Part shown: positions 50,901 through 62,900 of the stretch, one piece after another
Numbering within the stretch: the stretch's first letter is position 1
How the letters are laid out: each line of letters begins with the position of its first letter
Assembly (NCBI RefSeq): GCF_028769735.1
Contig: NC_088172.1
Location: forward strand, 89,486,451 to 89,550,450
Reading direction: 5' to 3'
Source of the DNA: Zonotrichia leucophrys gambelii
Taxonomy: Eukaryota > Chordata > Aves > Passeriformes > Passerellidae
Length of the DNA stretch: 64,000 nucleotides
Made by a program: the position numbers and the translations under genes
Notes under the pieces: generated by a model
Told to the model about the DNA's origin: nothing
Seen by the model: only the letters and a program-made list of their open reading frames with translations
The model's database searches: none

Positions 50901-53900
50901 CCTGTTTCAAAGAAAAGATAAGCTGAAGTTTATTCACTTTTTTGCCTGATCTCCAAGTAATTTTTAGGCTACTCCAATTAGATAACTTACTTATGACTTA
51001 GCATGTGCATCTAAATGCTATGCATTAAGGTTCATTATAAACATTACACTTACTCAGTTCATGAACTGAAAACAGTTACTCCCACTTTTTTTGTTTTGTC
51101 CTGCTTAGTTTTCAGAAGCATTTTATGTGTTTTTAGGCAGATTGATTTTGGTAGCCTGTACCAGAAATTAATTTTCTCCCAAGACCTGAACAAGGATGTA
51201 AATGCTCAGAACAGTAGTAGTTAAGATTGTATATTTGTGTGCATGTGCATAAATGCACCGGTTTTAATTCAACTTTCTCCTTTAATTTGCAGCCTTCCAG
51301 TCTGGTGTTTTTCTTGCCTCTTCATGACCTCGTGTCTTGAGCAGCCTAGCTGGATCCCCTGGTTCCTGTTTCTTCTTGTTTCAAAATTCTGCTTTCTCCC
51401 ATTTTAGATTCCCTACCCTTTTATATTCATATGCATACACTAGCCTTTTGCTACCTATTTTGGTCTTTGCTATTTATCCTGAGACTTTGGTTGGGTTCCA
51501 TGCAGTATTTTCCATGTGGCACTGCTCTCCTGGATCCCCTGCCACAGTGCAGTTAGTTTGTCTGAAGAACATCCCTAACGTGCTTTTGAGGTTATAATGG
51601 CCTGATTGTTCTCATCTACATTTCTGTTCTGCTGCTTTGTCTTGCTCTAAGTAGGCATTGGAGAAGACATTAAGGCTGTACCTTTTGCTGCCCTACTTAG
51701 AAAGCAAATGCATGAACGTTTTTTAAAGAACCAGGAGAGCCTGTGGATTGTGGGGGATGATAAGCAAAGTGAAAACTTCCTGAGATAAAAAAATGCAAGC
51801 GACTCCCCTCAACAACAACAACACGTCTCCTCTTGGACATGTTTAGATTCATGAGATGTTTGTTCTGCTCCTTTCTGCTCTAATTAGGAAATGCAGTCAC
51901 ATTTTAGCTTTTAGGCTAAACGTAGTTCTTTCTTTTTTTTCCCCCTTCTGTCAAGTAATCTCTCTATTTCTGTTTGATTTTGTATCATTTTGATGAGCCT
52001 TTCTTTGCAAGTGCTCAACTGTGGAATCCCTTATGCTCCACACCATAAGAGAATATGCTGCTGAATAGAATATCTTAGACTCATCTGAAATATGTTTTGT
52101 TTTCTTGTGTAATACACTCCCTTAAAATATTTGTTTTGAATGTGGTTATGCATCTCTTCAGTTATCTGCCTGCTCCTTTGCTAATGGATTCAGAAAAGTC
52201 ATTAAGCATGTGTGCATTGTGATCTCTGGCTCTAAGTGGGGCATCTGGGGGAAGATACCAAGTTTAAGTGTTTTCTGGCGTTCATATTGCAGTAGTTTAT
52301 GCTAATTTCCTTGAGTACACATTTAAATTGTTGATACCCTCAAAGTTTTAAGTTTTTTGTGCTGTTACTCAGTTGTTGTGTAGGATGGATTTAAAGTCTT
52401 ACTTTGACTTACCATTCAGTTACAAAGCAGGAACATATTAACATAGTACATTACAGAAATATCTAAATGTAAAGCTGTTATGTCTGAGTTTCTGGTCATG
52501 TAAAATTCTTCTTTTGCATAATTCTTGCTGTGTGAAATTTTTTTGGGGGGGATTGGGCAGGTGGTTCAGGGAAGAAAACAGTTTTCGTATGCAAATTGAG
52601 TAAGATTTGTCATTGGAATTTATAAGGACATGTCTGTTTCTGCTTATGAAATAAAATGGTAAAGCAGGTTTTGTGAAGTTTTGAAATTAAATATTTTTAA
52701 CTTGAAAAGTAACATTTGCTCAATATATAAGTAGTGGGTTTGTTTTTCTGAGTTTAGAATACGGGATTGAAGTTCTTGTCATAATTATGTGAACTGACGT
52801 TTTCATGGGAGTTCTTATTTAAGGAGACCTCTTAATGGTTTTATATTTCTTTGTATGTTTTGGTAACATAGATCTGTCCAAATAAAATACAGTCTGTGGT
52901 TGTTGGATCTGAAATATATATTTTTAAATAACAATGTAACTTGTATTGCCAGAGATTTTTACAGTGCTTAAATTTAAACAGTTACCTAAAGCTTACCTGG
53001 GAGTAATTGCAACTTTGTTCTTTTTTTCTTGTTGTGTTTCAGGGAAATGAGGCAAGCTACCCTTTGGAAATGTGCTCGCACTGTAAGTTTTTTTTAATTG
53101 CTACACTGTATTGTTACAGAAGTCAGTTTTGTTTGGGGATTGATATGGACAGTTTTCATGTATGTTATGCAGTTTATATATTAACTAAAAGAATAACATG
53201 TTAAAAATTACCTTTGGAAATAATACAGCTTTTGCTGTTAGATTGTAGAATCAAAACCCAGTCTATCTTTAAAATAGAAATCACTTAAAGGTTTGAGGGT
53301 TTTCTTTGAGTCTTCCATCAGAATATTAAAAAAACTCTTATGATAGTCTTGATATGTCTGTAGGGTGAAGTGTAGTTCGACAAGTGGGGCTTTTCCATCA
53401 GTCCTGGTGCCAGTTCCTCAGGGGTGTGGATCAGTCATGGTGAAGTCTGTGCTGTGTTAGGAATGAAGTATATTGCTTAAACTGGCTTTGTGCCTTCAGA
53501 GGAAAGGAGAGGTTTGGGACTAGATGAGCTTTTTTTCCCCTTGTGCACCCAAGCAGTTAGGTGAAAACCCACTTCGTGTTGCTTACTTTTGGCCATGTGA
53601 GAATAAAATTTGTTGCTCCATCTCATGGGGTTGGTCTACTCTGTAAAAATGTCAAGGTATCAGATGATCTTTTCGCCTGAAGCTGACCAGAGAAGTGGTT
53701 GTCTTGTGAAATGTCCTTGTGTTGTTGTGCTAGGTGTACCTATTCTTAGTTGCGTTTTCTATTCAGTGATTTTCTTCAGCCCTAAAGTGTGTGTAGACAT
53801 GTGTATGTGTCTTCTGAACCACTTGATAAAATTCCTTATCTTGAGTGAATCAGATCTTTTCAGATTCCTTTCAGTGCTTGTCATGTGCTTGTGCTGGCCT

Positions 53901-56900
53901 GTGGCTCTTGTAACTCAAACTGTAATAGAAAATAAATGGTCATGGAGAAATCTTTGTCTAAATATATTTTTTCAGAGAAATGAGACTTTACCTGGTAATT
54001 TTTGCAAGTCCTGTGTGCCTAATGGGAACATCTACGTGGATTCTAATTTGAGTCATAAGTTTGCAAACACTTGGGACTATCATCCGCAGCAGTGCATAGC
54101 TGTGTAATGTTCTCTGTATATTTTGTTAAATGCAAATACATGGTTGGAGTTTTGTACTTGATGAAGACTTCAGTAGTGTTTTCCTGAATCATATATGTCT
54201 CTCAATCTTACATTACTGCTCCATTGGTCAGTGTTTTGTTATGGACAAACTGGTTTCTGAAGAATTATTTTTTTTAGCTAGTCATGTCAGTGTCAGAGTT
54301 GTAAGCAGTGTGTTGCCATCCTTAACTTCTGATTCTAGGACAAACTATATTCATTGATAGCAATGGGCAGCCTAAAGGTTTATTATTACACTTCTTTGTT
54401 CATTTTTATTGCAGAGAAACTGAGGATTTTTGCATAATATTCTGTGGTTAAATGATATGTTGAGGCTGCTGTTGTTCAAATGTGAAGTTTTCCGTGATTA
54501 AAGGTTGTTCTGCTCTGATGGCCTTTCTCACAGCAGAAGGTTGGCTGTATCCTGGGCAGCATAACTCGACACACCGGGAAAATGTCCCTTTGCTTGGATG
54601 GGCCCAGCCCCTGCAGTGATAGTGCTGTGCTTCAGGATCCTGAGTGCCTCAGTATTCTGAAAGCCGGGGGTTTTGGGCACGGGTGTGCACAGCTACATGT
54701 CTGGAAGCACGCTTGCAAGTAGATGTTCACATTGTTCTTTAAGTGTTAAATGTCCCTCCTGCTTCCAGAAGTTGTCACTTACAGGTCTAAGGTTTTCAAG
54801 GCAAGGCCAGACAATCTCTTTGAAGATCATCTGATACAGTGTCTTGGTTTGAAAAGACAGTTGTCTGCTAAGGAACTCAGGAGCCTTCCCTGAACTGGAA
54901 ACTGTAAACCCCCTCCCTCCAAATTTTTACAAATTTGAAATTAAGGGGGGCTCTCAGGCAGAGATATGGAAGCAGGAATAACAGTTCTTTATTAGGGAAG
55001 AAAATAAAAAGTAAAAGAAACTGCAGTAATACAAAACAACACTGACAGAATCAGAATACGACCTGACACGCTGTTGGTCAGGGTATTGGTAGCAGTCCTC
55101 CTGGAGTGGCAGGTGTGGTTCTGTTGGAGCAGTGATCCTGTAGAAGGGTCTTCTGAAGATCCAGTGGAAAAGGCAGCTGTTGCTCTGGGAATCCAGTGGA
55201 AAGGCTGTTCTGGTGTCTCAAAATCTCAGATTCTATCCAGTTAGGAATGCTTGGCTCCTCCCTCTGGGTGGAGCATCTCACAATGGGATGCTGTAATTTT
55301 TATCAGTCATGCAGTGGCACTCAATATCCCATTAACAGCAGATAACTCCCCGGAGAGAGTATTGGTTTGTGGAAGAGATAAAGAAAACTGCCCAATTAAC
55401 AGAAGATAACTGCCACACCTCTAACAATGGCAGACAGAATACACACCTTGCCTTGCAATCTAGGGCTTACAGATTTTGAATTTTCACCTTTTGGAGATTG
55501 CCAATTAGTAATAATGTATTAATGCTGTTTGCATGGAGACATTGGGTCATAACCTCTGCTTGGTGCTACAGTTGCTACTTTGGTGTCTCATAAGAATAGT
55601 TTTGTGTTAAAGTAGGCAGTTACATGAAGCAAATTCAGGCTACCACAGAGAGGATGCTCACCATTAGATAGTCAAGCATCTTCTTTTAACCTTTCATTTT
55701 AGAACATTAGTTCTTCTCAGTGGGTAAATGAGTGTTGTTGGATTCCTTAGAATGGTTTGGTTTTGTTTCTCAGCTATGCTGTGCCAGAAATTACAGAAAA
55801 CCTACCACTGCTTTCCATGATGAAAATTTGATGTCAGCCAGAATCTGTCAAATTGTCCATAAGAAAATTTTATTATCGCAAAAAGATGTAGAGAGGACCA
55901 TTTTGTAATAGAGTAAAGAATAGTTTATAAATACTCTTTTGTAGTGTGTTTGGATTTTAAGCTAAGAAGACTGGTATCTCTTTCCTAACTTAGGAAATTG
56001 TAATTGACACATCTGAAGTCATAAAAAGGATTAGGCCAGCTGTGTGTAAGCATATACAAGATGAGTGGTTGAATGTGTTCTCAAGGGTATCATCTTTTTG
56101 AAATCTGATCTCCAAAACTGAAATGGCTGACGTGGTTGCTACTCTGAAACGTTATATTCGTGAATCAGATGAGGCTGTAGGTAGAGGTGCAAATTTTGCT
56201 GAAGGTCTGTTTTTATTTTGAGAACACTGCAGTACATTCTTCTGGGGGAAAATTAGTCTGGAAACATTTAAAATTCATTTCAGAACATGTTTGATTTGCA
56301 AAATTTTTCCTAATACCTTTGCAATATTCTTGACTATAATGATTTCATGTTTGAAAAGTTAGTGGAAATTGGGCTCTCTGTGACCACACTCTGATCTGGC
56401 TTTTGTTAGTTAAACCTTTGAACCAGTATTCTAAGAGTATCTGAAAAGCCAGTCTTTTAAATACAGGGGTAAACATTTAGATTTCAGAAGTGCTCAGCAC
56501 CTAATTGCTGAGAGATGTACAGCTTTTCTAATGTCTGTACCCTTTGCAGATGCCTGTGTGTATACTGTGTGGTCTGCAGCAATGGATGTACCATGCTTCT
56601 TAAAGCATATGCAGTTATCCTGGTAAAGCATCACTGAATGTAGTGAATTTCAGAAATCTGTGGGTTTAGGGCATTTTTTACTTTTGGCTCTCAGGTTAAT
56701 AAAAAGCTAGCTATGTACCTTGATGTTAACTGTAGAAAATATAATTAATTTTTTTCTGAAATTACTGTTTTCAAAATAAGCACACTGCAGTTGGCTTCTA
56801 ATGAAGTTTTTTGAGTTGCCACTTGAATAGTTTTTACAGTCTTAGCATCAGTTGCATGCATTACAATTTGAAACAGAATTGTTTTAAAATCTAATGGATG

Positions 56901-59900
56901 ATCCTCTACTGCTGTGTTGAGGGGCAGAAGTGAGGAACTCAGCAGTGTGGATTAGCATATTAGAAAGTGAGCAACTGAGATAAGACTCCTGCAATAAAAT
57001 GGGAGTGAGGCAAAGCATTTGCATGTAGTTTCTTGGAAGCATTTTAACCTGTTTCATCATATTTTTAGATGTATGCAAATGAATTCAAGAGATGAAGCAG
57101 GTGTTGGCTCTAAGAATTTTAATACTTGGATAGAAGAGGAATCTTGAAAGTACTGATAGTTCTTTAACAAAAAAAATCCTTAGTACCAGAACTACTTAAC
57201 ACTTGCCTGATGTTAATTACAAGGGGAACAAAATCCAGAATGGATTATGAAATAAACATAAATAATTCTAAGTGTTTTAAAACAGTGCAGAATTTGATGT
57301 TTGAGCAGGGCTGCCAATAAAGCATTTTAAAGAAAAGCACTTAGCAGTTACTATTTCCAGCCAGATTGTAAGTTTGTGAGCTCAGGCATCAGTGCCAGGG
57401 TGAGGGCACGCTGTCTGGTTTGCCGAAAAGCATGGGAAGCACAGAGCCCCTGTCAGCTGGGGAGCATAGCACAAAAAAGGCTAATTTGGATCTGAATGCT
57501 CAGGGTTGCTGGGAGTGTGGTGATGAGTCACCGGCAAACTCTGCTTCAAGCTGTGTAAACAAAGCTCAGTCCTGATTTTTCCTTAGTGGTGGTATCGCCC
57601 TTTTTACACTACTATGGACTTGGACTTCCTAGGAGTTCCTAGTGTTTTTATATAGCCTGGTCTCCTGAGCTGGTCTTAAATTCTGTCTGCTACTGCCACC
57701 ATCAGTCCTTTCAGCTCAGCTTTCCCTTGAGCTGAACTGTCTTGTGCCTTGCATTTCCAGCAGAACTTAGGAGAGTTTATGTGGGCACAAAGTAATATTT
57801 TTTGTTCAGACACTGAGAATTAATTTCAGTGCTCTGTTCTCTCAGTGAGAGCTATGTGTAATTTTAAGAAAGTCTGTTGATAAGGACAAGGAAAATACAG
57901 GCATTGTAAAAAAGGGGTGCTCCATCTTAGATAGGAACTGTTGTGTATGTGCATTTTGGGAGATAAAGCAAAAAATTACTAAGATATTGAAATCTGCTGT
58001 TATACATAAATGTATGCTATTTTCCTTTAAAAAATCCAAAGGATAACCAAGAAACAAACATTAAGCTCCAGAAAATCTGCGTAGTTTTTAGGTAAATTCA
58101 GCATAGGCAGGGAGAGTCACCAGAAATGAAGACTTGTGAAGAAAGAATAGACAGAAGGTATCCCAATCTAAGGCATATTATACTGTGATGTATTCATCCT
58201 TTATTTTATATTTGTGTTCTTATTTCTTAAAGCTGTTCTATGAAGACTAAGATACTACTGAACTACAAATTTTTTCAAGCTTTTTAAAACTCAGCTTGTG
58301 GAAAGGATTTAATGGTAGGTGAGGTGCCTGCAATATATTTAAGGAAAAGTAATGTAATTCTGATATTAGATTCTCATACAGTCAGTTATGAGCACAGTGA
58401 TCTCATGTTTATCCAGATATGTTCATTAGGAACAGAGGTTTATATGCTGATTAGCTATTAAAGAAAATTTTCTTGGCCCTGCATTTACTTTGCTTTTTCA
58501 TTATTTCCTCCTCCAAGTACTGTCATTTGTGCTGTATCGATTGCCAGAAACAAAATATAGGAAGAGTTTGCTGTTTGGTCAGCTTTTGGCAGAGATGCTA
58601 ACTTTTTTCAATACTGTTTTTTAATTTGTTTTGACTTCTGTTAAGAACAGAACCTCTCTCAGATCTCCACTGCAGGGAAACCCTTTGCTTGAATGTTTCA
58701 AGGTTTGGAATGAGAAATTTTAATCTCATTTCTAGTAGAAACTGCTGCCAGATATTTGTACCTGGACTGTGCATTGAAGTTGAGCTGGTATGAGCTATGA
58801 AATGAGATGTGTGTATATGTGGACAAAGAGTAATTAACATTTTTCAGATATCCTTAATTTCATAATTGTGGCAGCTGTTGCTTTGTTACAGTTCAGCAAA
58901 ACATGAACATTGTTGAGAAATACTCTTACATCCCTTTGCAACCTCCTCCCCTTCCTGTGATCTGATTCATACCTTTATCATCCATAATCTTGACCTCCTT
59001 GTCCACCATCTTTAAAACAAAGCAAAAAAAAATTCTTCTCTTACGCTTGCTAGTTTTATAATGTAAGGACCTTGTTAGCTGCAGATGTGAGGCTAGTTAA
59101 CCCAATAGTGGTTCTTGTGCCCAGCAGATGATGACAGAACAGCATTGCTTGGTAATACAAGCCATGTGTCCAGTGGATCAGTTTCTGAATGCTGCAAGAA
59201 AATGTTTTTTTTTTTAATATAGTTCATACTGGTAGTTCTGCTAGAGATATATTAACTTGAGATAAAATACCTTTCTGACAACAGTTTGTTTTCTTAGCAC
59301 ATTTCTTAGCAATGGCAGAGACAATCTTTTGTGCCAGCTTGTGCCAATTCAAGCTATGTAGCCATGTGTGAGTGACTTGTGTATGTGGTAATTAATTAAC
59401 TCCACTTCATAGCAGAACATTGACAGAACTCTGGGTGTCACTTTCAGTCTTTGCTTGTGTATTTGTGAGGAAAAATGGCATGGACTTGATCTCTCAAACC
59501 AGGAAAGGGAACTGAAGTAATGAAATAAGACTTTCTTTAATGTGACCTGGGTTGTGAGAAAATGGTGTTACCTAATGATCAGAGGTCTGTAGTCCTGCTT
59601 CAAGCAGCTCCATGTTTCTATCCTAATTTGTGAAAATGTCATTGCTGTGTTTTGGTACTTAGGAGTTTCTTACATGTTACTTAGAAATGTTATAGAACTT
59701 GCAGTTCATTAACTCATTAGTTTTTGTAGCAGGGGAGAAGAAATCCAGCTGTGTTAATGCTTCTTAAAATCACATTGTGATTTTGTGAAGTTGCAGAACT
59801 ATGAAGTGTTTCAGCTTGTTTAGGAGGCTTTAGAACTGACCAAAATGGAAAGATTGATCTTTCTATTAATACTGGAAATGTGATTCCACTGATCTGGTAA

Positions 59901-62900
59901 GAAGCTGACAGTGTGTTAAATACACCATAGACAATATTTTTAGTTTGCTGTTTAGTTATTTTAAAGTGAAGTAATACAGGTATAAATTATGTCAGTTCAC
60001 ATACTTATTTTACAACGGGAAATGTGCTTACATAAGTGTGCATACATAGTGTGATAAGTCACCATTAATATTTTTATGCTTTTTCAAATGCTTGTGCTGT
60101 GAGGCTTTTTTGAGGATATGAGCTCTTTCTATGGGAGTTGGAAGTAGAACTTGCACTGAAATGAAGTTCCCACATTTGCAGCTTGCCAAGGTGCTGTCTG
60201 CATTAAAATGGACTGGGCCCAGTGATTGTCCAGTGGCAGGACTTGAAGTGGGGGCAAAAGAGTTTCTGTCCACAGAAGCAAAAGTTGGCAAATACCTTTC
60301 AGTGTGTTGGGGAGAAGCAGCATTTTGTGCTGATGGAACTCATAAAATTGCCCATGGAGCTCTGCTTTGCCATTCCTTTTTAATACTGTATTCTTCTAGT
60401 CCCATGATGATGTTCTACATCCAGGTTACTATACGGTGCTGTGTCACCCTCTGTGTCATCTGGAGGAGTTCTGGGTAGGTGTGCAATGTGCTGCTGCCAC
60501 TGCTGTGCTGTTGTGCTGTTCAGGGCACAGCTCCAGTTACAGTCAAGGCTTCTGCACAGACTGGGGTAAAAGGAATATTTCGATGCAGTTGAGAGGTTAA
60601 TTGTGTGAAATACCACACTGCTTACTAGAAACCAAGGAAAGCGAATTATATTTAGTCTCACTTTTGTAGCCCTAGAGGCAGAATGAGGTCTGTGTCTTTC
60701 TGGCACAGCAAAGAGAAGATTATTCTGAGACTGCACACTGGTTTTTGCCCTTTGCCTCTGCAGTTGCAAGCAGTAACTGAGACTGCAGAATGGCAGAAAA
60801 TCATCTTGTGCCTTTGGACTTCTGTCAGGCTGTCTTTCATTCTGAAATAGTGCAGTCCTGAGGACTCTCTATTTGTGTCTCACTGGTTTCTAGACAAGGA
60901 TATCAAGAAACTGAAGTGGCAGTTGGTTACTGTTGGTAGAGGATTAGGTCTCTGAGGTAGCTGCAGTTTCAAGACATCAAGCTCTGCAGGTTGGCTGACC
61001 TTATGTATTGGAAGACTTAGAGCTGTTCAATTTTATGCTGCACTTTTACAAAAGCCTGAAAAGGTACTGATGTGATGTGAAATGGATCAGGTGGATGTAT
61101 GTGCCTTGTAGAAGATATGATAAAATTTCTATTACTATTGAAGCAAACACACTACTAAATGGAGCTAAGAAATATTGAGGGATCTGCACATGTTAAGGAG
61201 AAGGTTGGTAGGGCAAGTTTGCAGTCTTCAGTTCCGCAGGGTATGTTTGCTGTGGTTTGCTGTGTACTGAGCCCCTTCTAGGGGCAACCTCAGTTGCTCC
61301 TTTGTAGCTAAAAAGGGTGAGCAACATGTGAACAGACTTGGATCTCATAAATGAGGCTGCTGACAGGGTATTTTCAGGTTGTTATGGAGAAATTTTTCAA
61401 GCTTTTCAGCAGTAAAAAAGTACATGATTGCTTTTAATTGTTTTTATAGATTCACAGGTATAGTCTATTCTTGGCATAATCAGATGTGTAAAATAGGGTA
61501 CTAGAGTATATGCTTTAATTGAGATTCTCTATAAATTTGAACAGATTAGATGAAGAGGTGCCGCTGCAGAACCTGAATCTACTTTAATTTCTGGGACAAA
61601 AAAAATAAAGCTGTATGCAAATTGTGGCTACAGGTGTGTCTGTTTCCCATCTGAGATGGAGAGGAAGAATGATCTTAGGTCACTAAGAGGAGTGTTTTAA
61701 GTAGGTGAGAGATAACTGGCTACCAGTAGGACTGTTAACCTGCTTAACTTGACTCAAATCCCAGGAGATCTCATGTTCAGTGTGCTGAAAAAGCACTAGT
61801 TTTGCTAATAAGTTGAATATAATTGTCTTTCTGACATGCTATGTTAGTCCAGTGTAAACATAATGCTGTTTCCTTCAGAGAACACTTGGTCTCTTCCTCA
61901 AATTCTTCACATCTGGTATTTGTAAGAGCTGACTAAGTAACTAGCTAAGCATCCTCAATCCTTCAAAATGTTGTGTCAGCATGTGGTATTCAGTGAGTCA
62001 CAATGCTAATAACTGTATTATGGCAGGTGCAGGGAGGAATAAAGGTAAGTCTTATTTAAAATAAAATTGTGTTTGTCTTCAGAATTTCATGTTATTGTTA
62101 TAGGTGTTTAATAGTTAAAGTGGGATAAAATCTTGTAGGAAAGCAATGAAATGTGCCTTGTGTTTAACTGCAAAGGATTTACTGAGGCCTTTCTGAGAGT
62201 AAATATGGGGTTGTTTTTCATTTCAGTTGATGCTGATGAGATAAAAAGACTAGGAAAGAGATTTAAGAAGCTCGATTTGGACAACTCTGGTTCTCTGAGC
62301 GTGGAAGAGTTCATGTCTTTACCTGAATTGCAACAGAACCCGTTAGTACAGCGAGTAATAGATATATTTGACACAGATGGCAATGGAGAAGTGGATTTTA
62401 AAGGTAAGGCACTGTGTTCTGTGATAGGTGGTGGTACTTCAGAATTCGTAGAGCTTTAGAATTCAGGTTTTTCTTCATCTGACATGGGAGAGGTGAAGAA
62501 GATATGTTAAAATAAGGTGCTAAATCCTAGTGGAACTAAATACCAGTAAAATAAAAAAACTAAATACCAGTAGTTTCTCTGCATTAGGGCACTTCTGAGT
62601 GAAATGTTTAAAGGACCAAGTTTATTAATAATAGCTTTTAAGGTCAGGCTGACTGAGGACTACTTGTTAAATATCTCTTAAAATACACCAATTTAGACTC
62701 TTAATTTTGATGCTGAGGAGAGACTGAAGAAAGTTGTGGTAGGCTAAGTGATGTGTTTCTGTGTAAGTTGTATTTGTCCAAATGAAATCTCTCCTTTGGA
62801 GTACTTAGAAAATAGGAAGGAGCCCAGGTTTTTCTGTTGATATTTCTTTTATGGGGTTATTTTTACATAGATCTTAGACTGACACTTGAAGAAAAAAAAA

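Noticed and set aside
53007..53204. Open frame extending exon 2 upstream and downstream
   Set aside because: Its upstream end has no ATG and runs through the polypyrimidine tract; clear acceptor and donor sites bound the exon at 53043 and 53082.
53610..54107. 165-codon open frame in intron 2
   Set aside because: No recognisable domain, composition typical of T-rich DNA, no splice or promoter context; chance length in 64 kb is plausible.
55078..55281. Minus-strand open frame inside the LTR
   Set aside because: It lies within the non-coding LTR and resembles no viral or host protein.
60028..60840. Overlapping open frames on both strands as a nested intronic gene
   Set aside because: Several frames overlap in conflict, none resembles a known protein, and no CpG island, poly(A) signal pair or splice structure supports a gene.
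62151..62459. 102-codon open frame around PPP3R1 exon 3
   Set aside because: It is exon 3 plus intronic read-through at both ends; the splice sites at 62227 and 62403 define the coding part.
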